5,504 nucleotides of DNA from Flavobacteriaceae bacterium (GCA_947461915.1 CANHNG010000143.1:1-5504), one strand, 5' to 3'. Counted from the stretch's first letter, positions 1 through 5,504 are shown. A program made the numbers and translations. The notes: generated by a model from the sequence alone, not told the origin.

Positions 1-598
1 CTATTATACCTAACAGAGTTAAGGACCTGTCCGGTTTTCGGAATATTTTTTTCTTTTGGTGAAGAACCGATTGTTTGGCTTTAATCAAGAACTTGAAATT
101 AAAAGCAACTAAAAAAAGTATGATTGTGGCTACGATTAAAAAATGCGAATACGTGTTGAGTTCGAGCGCGAGCATACCGATGCCTATTAAAGCTCCTGTA
201 AATCCCGCCAAACTCCACATACCGTGAAAAGAAGACATGATGGTTCTTTTAAAAAGGCCTTCCGTATAAACTCCTTGCGTGTTAACGGAGATGTTGGTTA
301 GGTTTGCAAAGATGCCAAAGACAAATAATCCGAGTCCGAGTTGCCAAGCGTTTTGGGCTAATCCTAAATTAGTCAAACTAAACGCATACATTAAAATTGA
401 AAAAGGAAGAATGCGGTTGCTGCCAAAACGAGTAACTAGTTTTCCCGAAAAAAACATCATCGTTAGCTGTCCAACTGGCAAAGCAAATAAAATCGTTCCT
501 AATGCCCCTTCGCCTAGATGCAGTGCTGTTTTAATGGTTGGTATGCGGCTTGCCCAAGTGGCAAAACACAAACCCATACTGAAATAGAACATCGCCAC
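1..598 (-). CDS. MFS transporter, YbjJ-like, N-terminal half (3' end outside window)
   Basis: This is a major facilitator superfamily permease of the inner membrane; its substrate cannot be told from sequence. Read on the minus strand, the frame is open from 598 to the left edge (199 codons, no stop), so the C-terminal half is missing from the window. Six hydrophobic segments are visible: VAMFYFSMGLCFATW, ALGTILFALPVGQLTMMFF, ILPFSILMYAFSLTNLGLA, WQLGLGLFVFGIFAN, the HGMWSLAGFTGALIG helix, and FLIVATIILFLVAF. The WASRIPTIK segment after helix 1, the loop GKLVTRFGSNR after helix 2 (MFS motif A position) and SSFHGMWSLAG are typical of the YbjJ-like subfamily. The start is uncertain. There is no in-frame ATG upstream of 592; GTG at 598 is given here. 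The residues just before it (NRIRWG) also look like family sequence, and the only other standard start is TTG at 700, which lies inside the predicted promoter. Family assignment is firm, the start is not. Confidence 0.85.
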   Translation of the reverse strand, partial: MAMFYFSMGLCFATWASRIPTIKTALHLGEGALGTILFALPVGQLTMMFFSGKLVTRFGSNRILPFSILMYAFSLTNLGLAQNAWQLGLGLFVFGIFANLTNISVNTQGVYTEGLFKRTIMSSFHGMWSLAGFTGALIGIGMLALELNTYSHFLIVATIILFLVAFNFKFLIKAKQSVLHQKKKIFRKPDRSLTLLGII

Positions 599-697
599 TC
601 CCCAACGAATTCTGTTGAGATACGAAGCTTTGGCATTTTTATACGTTTTATTGTATTTTGCCTTGTCTCTAAACCTGACAAAAAAATTTAAATCTAT

Positions 698-725
698 CAA
701 AAGTATGGGCTTTTAAAAGTGTCAA
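698..725 (-). promoter_or_regulatory. Bacteroidetes-type promoter for the MFS gene
   Basis: On the minus strand a TTG (725-723) is followed after exactly 17 bases by TACTTTTG (705-698), matching the Flavobacterium/Bacteroidetes consensus TTG-N17-23-TAnnTTTG. Transcription would begin about 5 bases downstream, near 690-693, leaving a leader of roughly 90 bases before GTG 598. It lies in the gap between the oxidoreductase stop codon (792) and the permease, so the permease can be transcribed on its own. Confidence 0.6.
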
Positions 726-791
726 AAATACAACAATCAATCTTGAACTTACGCGATTAATAAAGTCTGCTGTAGTTTATATCGTTATTAT

Positions 792-1835
792 TTACAAATT
801 TATGACCTTCATTTGTTGGCTGCTTTGAATCGTCGCTTCAATAATTTTCATCACGTTCAATCCGTCTTTGGCAGTCACCGGTTCAATGGTGTCGTTGCTA
901 ATGGACTGGTAAACCCCATCGAAAAAATCATAGTAATTTCCTTGAAGCGTGGGGACTTTGACATTAAGGACGTCGTTATTAATCTCAGTATGCAAAGTGC
1001 CTTCCTTACTTTTAGACTCTTTCCCCCAAGCATCCAAATTCGGTTTCTTACCCAATTTTAAATCGTCTTCCTGTACATCACCTCGGGGTTTTAAAAAAGA
1101 GCCTTTTTTGCCATGGACAATATAGGAAGGTATCGGTTCTCTGACAAAAAAACCAGCCTTCAGTCGCACTCTGAAATCGGAGTAATACAGCAAAATATCA
1201 ATATAATCGTCAACTAAAGTATTGCTACGAATCATTCGAATGTCGGCGAAAACGGCATTGGGTAAGCCAAACAAAAACAAGGTTTGATCGATTAAATGCG
1301 GTCCCAAATCTTTCAGAATCCCTGCGCCGGGATTGGCGGATTCCTTATGTTGTTTCGGACTCAAAACAGGGTTGTAGCGGTCAAAGTGGAATTCCGCTTC
1401 GACAATATCCCCTAACATCCCATCATCGATTATTTTTTTTACGGTTTTGAAATCGCTGTCCCACCTCCTATTTTGGAAAACGGACAGTTTCAATCGATTC
1501 TCTTTTGCCAAGGCTTTCAATTCCAGCGCTTCGGCAACGGTGGTCGTGAAGGCTTTTTCTACAACGGCGTGTTTTCCGGCGAGCAAGACTTTTTTAGCAT
1601 ACTCAAAATGGGTGGCTACGGGTGTGTTCACGATGACTAAATCGATTGTGGCATCCTCCAAAATGGATTCTAAACTAGGAAAGCTTTTGGTTTCGGGATA
1701 ATCCTCTTGTATACGCTTTTCGCTTCTTTCCCAAGAACCATTGAGTTCAAAACCGGGATGAAGTTCCAAAAACGGAGCATGAAAAACTTTTCCTGACATT
1801 CCGTATGACAAGAGTGCTGTTTTTATTTTTTGCAT
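792..1835 (-). CDS. Gfo/Idh/MocA family oxidoreductase, IolW/YdgJ-like
   Basis: A cytoplasmic NAD(P)-dependent sugar or inositol dehydrogenase of 347 aa, normal for the family. The Rossmann domain starts at once with the nucleotide-binding turn GMSG (residues 12-15, within SYGMSGKVFHAPF); the strand VIVNTP (67-72) and AVVEKAFTTT (90-99) follow. The family's catalytic Lys is K94, in EKA where many relatives have EKP. The second domain carries QNRRWDSDF (121-129) and DLGPHLIDQTLFLFG (176-190), containing the Asp176/His180 pair expected at the active site. This pattern, with HGKKGSF and the C-terminal VTAKDGLNVMKIIEA, is very like Bacillus subtilis IolW (scyllo-inositol 2-dehydrogenase, NADP) and E. 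coli YdgJ, so the likely reaction is NADP-linked polyol/ketose interconversion; the true substrate is not known. ATG 1835 is chosen because it places the first beta strand directly at the N-terminus, as in relatives. No inositol catabolism genes are next to it. Confidence 0.93.
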   Translation of the reverse strand: MQKIKTALLSYGMSGKVFHAPFLELHPGFELNGSWERSEKRIQEDYPETKSFPSLESILEDATIDLVIVNTPVATHFEYAKKVLLAGKHAVVEKAFTTTVAEALELKALAKENRLKLSVFQNRRWDSDFKTVKKIIDDGMLGDIVEAEFHFDRYNPVLSPKQHKESANPGAGILKDLGPHLIDQTLFLFGLPNAVFADIRMIRSNTLVDDYIDILLYYSDFRVRLKAGFFVREPIPSYIVHGKKGSFLKPRGDVQEDDLKLGKKPNLDAWGKESKSKEGTLHTEINNDVLNVKVPTLQGNYYDFFDGVYQSISNDTIEPVTAKDGLNVMKIIEATIQSSQQMKVINL

Positions 1836-1839
1836 AATT

Positions 1840-1975
1840 GATTTTAGATTTTAGAGTGTAGATTTTAGATTAGTTGGAATGGACCGTTAATTTTAGATTT
1901 TCAAAATTTTTAAAATTGACGGTTTCGTATTTATTACACGAAATCTAAACTCTGAAATCTGAACTCTAAAATTTA
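1840..1975. repeat. Inverted arrays of 7-bp repeats flanking a stem-loop
   Basis: The gap between the two oxidoreductase genes is almost wholly repeat. The left arm (1844-1871) is four heptads in a row: TTAGATT, TTAGAGT, GTAGATT, TTAGATT. The right arm (1942-1969), read on the opposite strand, is TTAGAGT, TCAGATT, TCAGAGT, TTAGATT. The arms are thus inverted copies of the same 7-bp unit, consensus about TYAGAKT, with one perfectly complementary heptad pair (1851-1857 with 1963-1969) and two mismatches in each neighbouring pair. The right array runs up to the stop codon of the NamA-like gene (1973-1975), and the left ends a few bases before the oxidoreductase ATG. Similar TTTAGATTTTAGA-type runs are, as I recall, frequent between genes in Flavobacterium. 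It may act as a transcript end or be a non-coding mobile repeat; function unknown. Confidence 0.7.
1883..1923. repeat. 19-bp AT-rich stem-loop nested in the heptad repeat
   Basis: The sequence from ACCGTTAATTTTAGATTTT (1883-1901) pairs with 1905-1923 around a three-base loop (CAA, 1902-1904). Of 19 positions, 15 are Watson-Crick pairs, two are G-T wobbles (1888/1918, 1896/1910) and two are T-T mismatches (1898/1908, 1899/1907). No T-run follows the stem in either direction, so it is not a textbook intrinsic terminator. It could still end or stabilise the upstream NamA-like transcript. A smaller hairpin follows at 1923-1943 (TTTCGT / ACGAAA). Confidence 0.65.
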
Positions 1976-3037
1976 TTTAGCTCTTTCGTATTGTTTTGGC
2001 CACGGAATATCGACACCTAGTTCTTTAGCAAAATCCAAGGGCAAGTATGAGTTTCTCAAGGATTCCCTAGCAAATAAAACCAAGTCGGCTTGTCCTGATG
2101 CAACAATTGCCTCCGCTTGAACTGCTTCGGTGATTAATCCCACAGCTCCCGTCAAAATTTCGACCTCCTTTTTAATTCTCTCCGCAAAAGGCACTTGATA
2201 GTTGGGTCCTAGCGGGATATTTTGGTGTGAAACCAATCCGCCAGAGGAAACGTCTATCAAATCAACCCCTTTTTCTTTCATTATATTCGAAAGTTGCACC
2301 GATTCTTCAATATTCCAACCACCATCAGCCCAATCTGAAGCAGATATTCTCACGAATAAAGGCAAATCAGCAGGCCATTCGGATTGAACGGCTTCCAAAA
2401 CTTCTAGTAACAACCGAATTCTGTTTTCGAAACTTCCGCCGTATTCATCCGTTCTTATATTAGACAAAGGCGATAGGAATTCGTGCAACAAATAACCGTG
2501 TGCAGCGTGAATTTCAACCAGTTTAAAACCGGCTAGCAGCGCTCGTTTGGTTGCCGATTTAAAATCAGAAATTACTTTCTGAATCCCGACTTTGTCCAAG
2601 GCAATGGGTGGTTTTTCGTTGGAATAATACCCCACTGCACTTGGTGCAACCATATCCCAGCCCCCATCAGCCCCCATCAGTTTTTTATTGCCTTTCCAGG
2701 GTTCTGAAACGCTCGCTTTTCTGCCGGCATGTGCCAATTGTATTCCAGGAATCGCATTTTGGGAAACAATAAACCGGTTGATAGATTGCAATTTTTCGAT
2801 ATGTTCGTCTTTCCAAAGGCCCAAATCTCCAGGAGAAATTCGACCTTCGGGAGAAACGGCAGTCGCTTCCTGTATAATTAAAGCCGCGCCACCACTGGCT
2901 CGACTTCCCAGATGGACCAGATGCCAATCATTGGCAAATCCATCGGTTGCGGAATATTGGCACATGGGTGAAATGACAATTCTATTTTTGAATGTGAGGC
3001 TTTTTATTTGGAGTGTCGAAAATAATTTTGATGTCAT
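1973..3037 (-). CDS. namA: Old yellow enzyme, YqjM/NamA class NADPH:flavin ene-reductase
   Basis: A cytoplasmic FMN-dependent ene-reductase that uses NADPH to reduce activated C=C bonds (enones, quinones, nitro compounds); the natural substrate in this class is generally unclear. It has 354 aa against about 338 in Bacillus YqjM; a slightly longer loop around 115-145 could account for part of this. The class III marks are present: SPMCQYSA with Cys26 and Tyr28 at the same numbers as YqjM (the Cys tunes the flavin), HAGRK with Lys107, the substrate-anion pair His177/His180 with Tyr182 in HAAHGYLLHEFLSPLSN, then NIRTDEYGGSFENR (193-206), VRISASDW with Arg230, and the phosphate-binding region FARESLRN with Arg324. 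The C-terminal QYER motif (Arg352) matches the YqjM arginine finger that reaches into the neighbouring subunit, so an intact oligomeric enzyme is expected. ATG 3037 gives the normal N-terminus (LFSTLQIKSLTFKNR). It is divergent from rseP across a 202-base gap. Confidence 0.94.
   Translation of the reverse strand: MTSKLFSTLQIKSLTFKNRIVISPMCQYSATDGFANDWHLVHLGSRASGGAALIIQEATAVSPEGRISPGDLGLWKDEHIEKLQSINRFIVSQNAIPGIQLAHAGRKASVSEPWKGNKKLMGADGGWDMVAPSAVGYYSNEKPPIALDKVGIQKVISDFKSATKRALLAGFKLVEIHAAHGYLLHEFLSPLSNIRTDEYGGSFENRIRLLLEVLEAVQSEWPADLPLFVRISASDWADGGWNIEESVQLSNIMKEKGVDLIDVSSGGLVSHQNIPLGPNYQVPFAERIKKEVEILTGAVGLITEAVQAEAIVASGQADLVLFARESLRNSYLPLDFAKELGVDIPWPKQYERAK
2658..2680. repeat. 10-bp tandem repeat inside the NamA-like gene
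   Basis: The unit CAGCCCCCAT occurs twice head to tail (2658-2667, 2668-2677), followed by a further CAG. It encodes part of LMGADGGW in the reductase. The unit is not a multiple of three, so gain or loss of one copy would shift the reading frame. The frame shown is intact. Confidence 0.8.
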
Positions 3038-3086
3038 GGCTTTATTTTTAAATAGGGAAAGCTCCTAATGATTCCTGAAAATTGTT

Positions 3087-3125
3087 TTTAGAAAAGTAAA
3101 GTTACTACACATTTAGAAAAGTAAA
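3087..3125. repeat. Pair of 14-bp direct repeats in the divergent intergenic region
   Basis: TTTAGAAAAGTAAA is present twice and exact, at 3087-3100 and 3112-3125, with start-to-start spacing of 25 bp. The pair lies 50 to 90 bases upstream of the NamA-like ATG and upstream of the rseP promoter. Read on the minus strand each copy contains TACTTTTC, one base off a TAnnTTTG -7 element, but no well-spaced TTG partner is present. The copies could be binding sites for a regulator of the reductase gene; this is inference. The rest of the 3038-3239 gap holds only the rseP promoter and AT-rich sequence. Confidence 0.45.
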
Positions 3126-3180
3126 AAGAGAAATAGGGCATTAATTAACAAATTATTATCGTCTTGGCCAAAAGTAAACC

Positions 3181-3211
3181 TTTGCAACTAAAATAGAAAG
3201 TCTTACTTTTG
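3181..3211 (+). promoter_or_regulatory. Bacteroidetes-type promoter for rseP
   Basis: TTTG (3181-3184), 19 bases, then TACTTTTG (3204-3211) matches the -33/-7 consensus. It predicts a start of transcription near 3216-3218 and a leader of about 23 bases before ATG 3240. The element is close to the gene and well spaced, so rseP appears to be driven from here. Confidence 0.7.
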
Positions 3212-3239
3212 TGCACTATACCGAATTTAAAACCAAGAA

Positions 3240-4583
3240 ATGGAAATAGTTATCAAGCTTTCTCAATTTTTATTGAGTCTCTCCTTACTGATTGTACTTC
3301 ACGAATTAGGACATTTTATTCCTGCAAAATTATTTAAAACTAGAGTTGAAAAATTCTACTTGTTTTTTGACATCAAATTTTCTTTGTTTAAAAAGAAAAT
3401 CGGTGAAACCGAATATGGAATTGGTTGGTTGCCCCTTGGTGGCTATGTGAAAATTTCGGGAATGATTGACGAAAGCATGGACAAAGAGCAAATGGCTTTG
3501 CCTCCACAACCTTGGGAATTTCGTTCTAAACCAGCTTGGCAGCGTTTGATTATTATGCTTGGCGGTGTTATGGTCAACTTTATTCTGGCCTTTGTCATTT
3601 ATATCGGGATGGCGTATGCTTATGGTGATTTATACCTCAACAATTCAGAATTAAAAGATGGAATTGCCGTTACCAGTATTGTTGGAGAAGAATTGGGGTT
3701 CAAAACAGGTGACAAAATAATCACCATTGATGGCGAAAAAATTCCCCATTTTGATGATATTCCCCAGAAATTGTTGTTTTCGAAATCAGCCGTGGTCAGC
3801 CGAAATGGGGTAGAACAAACCATACATTTCCCAGTGGACTTGATTGACAAGGTGTTGAAAGGTGAAAAACGTCCTTTCATTGGATTGAGAGAACCCTTTA
3901 TGGTAGCCATGGTTCCAGATACATCAGCTAATAGCAAAGTGCTTCTAAAGAAAGACATTGTCAAATCACTAAATGGCGTACCGACAAAATATGCCGATCA
4001 GGTTATGACGCTTTTGAAAGCCAATAAAAATAAAACCGTTAATGCAGTTGTTTTAAGGGATGAGAAAGAAGTTTCATTGAAAGTTAAAATTAACAAAGAA
4101 GGAAAGTTAGGGGTTGGTATCGCTTCCGTTGGAACAACAAGTCTTGAAAAGCTAGGGATTTATAAATTTAGCCAACAAGAATATGGCTTCTTTGAATCGT
4201 TCTCGGTAGGGATCGAAAAAGGAAAAAACCAATTGGTAGGCTATGGCAAACAATTAAAAGCGATTTTCAATCCAGACACTGGGGCCTACAAAGGTGTGGG
4301 TGGTTTTAAAGCTATTTTCGATATTTTTCCAAGCACCTGGAGCTGGGAAGTTTTTTGGAACATTACCGCTTTATTGTCAATTATGCTTGGAGTGATGAAT
4401 TTATTGCCTATTCCGGCGCTTGATGGTGGCCATGTGTTGTTTTTATTGTATGAGATGGTTAGTGGCAAGAAACCAAGTGATAAGTTCCTAGAAAATGCCC
4501 AAATGGTTGGTTTTATTCTACTTATCACGCTCTTGTTATTTGCCAATGGAAACGATATCTACAAGGCTATTGTGGGGAAATAA
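3240..4583 (+). CDS. rseP: RIP metalloprotease RseP (site-2 protease)
   Basis: An inner-membrane zinc protease that cuts substrates within the membrane; in E. coli RseP performs the second cut of the anti-sigma factor RseA and also clears leftover signal peptides. The length (447 aa) is almost that of E. coli RseP (450). TM1 (about 7-25) carries HELGH with zinc ligands His21 and His25 and catalytic Glu22. PLGGYVKISGM (65-75) is the conserved membrane-associated strand; FRSKPAWQR (94-102) precedes TM2 (about 103-128). Two PDZ-like domains follow: roughly 140-200, with the clear GFKTGDKIITIDG, and roughly 218-295, where VLLKKDIVKSLNG lacks the usual GL-x-GD turn and so looks degenerate. TM3 (about 372-392) leads into NLLPIPALDGGH, with the third zinc ligand Asp395; TM4 is about 421-436. 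Which anti-sigma factor it cuts in this organism is unknown. In many Bacteroidetes this gene follows dxr, but here it follows a divergent reductase gene. Confidence 0.97.
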   Translation: MEIVIKLSQFLLSLSLLIVLHELGHFIPAKLFKTRVEKFYLFFDIKFSLFKKKIGETEYGIGWLPLGGYVKISGMIDESMDKEQMALPPQPWEFRSKPAWQRLIIMLGGVMVNFILAFVIYIGMAYAYGDLYLNNSELKDGIAVTSIVGEELGFKTGDKIITIDGEKIPHFDDIPQKLLFSKSAVVSRNGVEQTIHFPVDLIDKVLKGEKRPFIGLREPFMVAMVPDTSANSKVLLKKDIVKSLNGVPTKYADQVMTLLKANKNKTVNAVVLRDEKEVSLKVKINKEGKLGVGIASVGTTSLEKLGIYKFSQQEYGFFESFSVGIEKGKNQLVGYGKQLKAIFNPDTGAYKGVGGFKAIFDIFPSTWSWEVFWNITALLSIMLGVMNLLPIPALDGGHVLFLLYEMVSGKKPSDKFLENAQMVGFILLITLLLFANGNDIYKAIVGK

Positions 4584-4610
4584 TTTTTTTTGAAGTTTTA
4601 TGCTGTTTTA

Positions 4611-4641
4611 TTTGTGAAAAATAATTTTAGCCCTATATTTG
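4611..4641 (+). promoter_or_regulatory. Promoter of the tRNA-Asn gene
   Basis: TTTG (4611-4614), 19 bases, then TATATTTG (4634-4641) fits the Bacteroidetes consensus exactly. It lies 26 bases before the mature tRNA 5' end, leaving a short leader of about 20 bases for RNase P to remove. Confidence 0.75.
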
Positions 4642-4667
4642 CACCGCTTTAAAAGTGAAATACACTT

Positions 4668-4741
4668 TCCTTCTTAGCTCAGTTGGTTAGAGCATCTGAC
4701 TGTTAATCAGAGGGTCCTTGGTTCGAGCCCAAGAGAGGGAG
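4668..4741 (+). tRNA. trnN: tRNA-Asn (anticodon GTT)
   Basis: A full cloverleaf folds by eye over 74 bases. The acceptor stem TCCTTCT (4668-4674) pairs with AGAGGGA (4734-4740) with one T-G wobble. The D stem is GCTC/GAGC (4677-4680, 4690-4693). The anticodon stem TCTGA/TCAGA (4695-4699, 4707-4711) encloses loop CTGTTAA with anticodon GTT at 4702-4704. The T stem CTTGG/CCAAG (4717-4721, 4729-4733) encloses TTCGAGC. The discriminator base is G (4741), as expected for asparagine. CCA is not encoded and must be added after transcription. The gene has its own promoter and terminator and so is a stand-alone unit. Confidence 0.97.
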
Positions 4742-4750
4742 CAAGCAATG

Positions 4751-4782
4751 AAAAGCCTTTACAGAAATGTAGAGGCTTTTTT
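4751..4782 (+). terminator. Intrinsic terminator after tRNA-Asn
   Basis: AAAAGCCTTTAC (4751-4762) pairs over 12 positions with GTAGAGGCTTTT (4769-4780), with one T-G wobble and a six-base loop (AGAAAT). The stem's 3' side runs into TTTTTT (4777-4782) and then ATTTTT. This is a classical rho-independent terminator. The A-run on the left could also make it work for transcripts coming from the right. Confidence 0.88.
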
Positions 4783-4823
4783 ATTTTTACAGGTTAAACA
4801 TAGGTCAAACAATTATTCATTCC

Positions 4824-4831
4824 TATATTTG
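4824..4831 (+). promoter_or_regulatory. Possible -7 element for the right-edge ORF
   Basis: TATATTTG matches TAnnTTTG and sits in CCTATATTTG, the same ten bases found at the tRNA promoter (4632-4641). A start near 4836-4838 would give a leader of about 16 bases before ATG 4854. No TTG is found 17-23 bases upstream, so the promoter is only half supported. Confidence 0.4.
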
Positions 4832-4853
4832 GTGTTAAGTATTTTTGTTAGTT

Positions 4854-5504
4854 ATGGAAGAGCAGAATAACATTTTAGAGTATCTAGATAATTTACTTTT
4901 TTTTGACGGAATAAGCCAACTAATGTCAACATACCTTGGCAATAAAGAAATTCTAGCAGAAGGTTTTTTTTACCATGCAGATGACCAAACTTATGTTAGA
5001 ATGGATTTAATAGAATTTCCAGATAATCAAAATTCTGATATAATAGCTACCATAATTACCCGTAATGACTTTTTAACTAGATATCTTGATACCAACAAAC
5101 ATAATCTTTATAATCATCTAAAGGTAAATGAGCAACATAATAACTTTTCTGTTGAATTGAAAACCATTTACAACACACTTAATAAGTACATTAAAAAAAC
5201 TCTTGAGATTGAAAACAAATATAAAGACATATTTGAATCACATATCATAAGCTTAATCAAAGATCTAAAAGTTCTATTCCCAATAATTGAAACTCATATT
5301 GTATTTAGATACTTGAAACAGAATGAGGGCTTTATTTCTTATTTTCAATTTAAAGATATTAAAGCTTCTTTCTTTGAAGCACTTTATGAAACTACTTATA
5401 AACTTGACTTAATTGATGATATAGAAGTTCTTGAAGAAACCTTTTATGATGTACTAACTGCATCAAGACCAAACCCAAATCAAAAAATTATCTTTAATTC
5501 AAAA
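4854..5504 (+). CDS. Unknown protein, N-terminal 217 residues (3' end outside window)
   Basis: I do not recognise this protein. The frame is open from ATG 4854 to the last base of the window, with an in-frame stop just upstream at 4836-4838. The product begins MEEQNNILEYLDNLLFFDG, is rich in Asn, Lys, Ile, Phe and Tyr, and has no signal peptide or membrane segment, so it is probably cytoplasmic. Residues 90-140 (LKVNEQHNNF to IKDLKVLF) look largely helical, with a lysine-rich stretch YNTLNKYIKKTLEIENKYKD that could be a short coiled coil. The later part has alternating acidic and aromatic residues (FEALYETTYKLDLIDDIEVLEETFYDVL). GC is about 25% in two sampled 60-base lines against about 38% in a sampled rseP line, and codons are strongly AT-ending. 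Its place just past a tRNA gene and its composition suggest acquired DNA. It could be the first cargo or regulatory gene of an island, but nothing in its sequence shows function. Confidence 0.75.
   Translation, partial: MEEQNNILEYLDNLLFFDGISQLMSTYLGNKEILAEGFFYHADDQTYVRMDLIEFPDNQNSDIIATIITRNDFLTRYLDTNKHNLYNHLKVNEQHNNFSVELKTIYNTLNKYIKKTLEIENKYKDIFESHIISLIKDLKVLFPIIETHIVFRYLKQNEGFISYFQFKDIKASFFEALYETTYKLDLIDDIEVLEETFYDVLTASRPNPNQKIIFNSK

Noticed and set aside
279..587. Plus-strand open frame of 102 codons
   Set aside because: It lies opposite the MFS gene, whose minus-strand translation gives clear membrane helices and family motifs; the plus-strand product has no recognisable features.
634..636. 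ATG on the minus strand as the MFS start, with a frameshift after it
   Set aside because: It is in the +1 frame relative to the permease, and the permease frame itself already reads as family-like sequence through this stretch, so no frameshift is needed.
1840..1975. CRISPR array
   Set aside because: The units are 7 bp, contiguous and in two opposite orientations, with no spacers and no cas genes nearby.
2688..3068. Plus-strand open frame of 126 codons
   Set aside because: It is antisense to the N-terminal third of the NamA-like gene, which has all its catalytic motifs; the antisense product resembles no family I know.
3169..3176. Minus-strand TACTTTTG as promoter of the NamA-like gene
   Set aside because: No TTG lies 17-23 bases upstream on that strand, and the site is about 130 bases from the start codon; it may be chance in AT-rich sequence.
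3620..3964. Minus-strand open frame of 114 codons
   Set aside because: It is a shadow of rseP with no motif or promoter of its own.
4581..4600. Intrinsic terminator of rseP
   Set aside because: There is a run of eight T bases just after the stop codon but no GC-containing stem in front of it.
4717..4741. Duplicated attachment site from the tRNA 3' end
   Set aside because: No second copy of this segment is visible up to the right edge; a copy outside the window cannot be excluded.

Overview
The window looks like ordinary chromosome from a member of the Flavobacteriaceae, most likely Flavobacterium or a close relative. Three things point there. Base composition is AT-rich. Promoters fit the Bacteroidetes form TTG-N17-19-TAnnTTTG and start sites lack strong Shine-Dalgarno sequences. 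The proteins are of types common in this group. The genus is inferred from these features and has not been tested by a search.

Layout, left to right. On the minus strand lies the N-terminal half of an MFS permease of the YbjJ-like type, running off the left edge, with a well-formed promoter at 698-725. Upstream of it, also on the minus strand, is a complete Gfo/Idh/MocA oxidoreductase close to NADP-dependent scyllo-inositol dehydrogenase IolW/YdgJ. The next minus-strand gene is a complete class III old yellow enzyme of the YqjM/NamA type. The 137-base gap between these two oxidoreductases is filled by an inverted array of 7-bp repeats enclosing a long stem-loop. A divergent intergenic region of about 200 bases follows, with a promoter for the complete rseP (site-2 intramembrane protease) on the plus strand. 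After rseP come a complete tRNA-Asn(GTT) with its own promoter and a strong intrinsic terminator, and then a much more AT-rich plus-strand ORF of at least 217 codons that I do not recognise and that runs off the right edge.

How the parts relate. The three minus-strand genes are co-directional, but the permease has its own promoter and a repeat element separates the two reductases, so they are probably not one tight operon and no shared pathway is evident. RseP is a housekeeping envelope-stress protease. The switch from about 38% GC (one sampled rseP line) to about 25% GC (two sampled lines of the last ORF) just past a tRNA gene is a reasonable hint of an integrated accessory region beginning there. 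No integrase or attachment-site duplication is visible in the window. I do not see a clearly new biological system. The items most worth following up are the unknown protein after the tRNA and the nested repeat element at 1840-1975.
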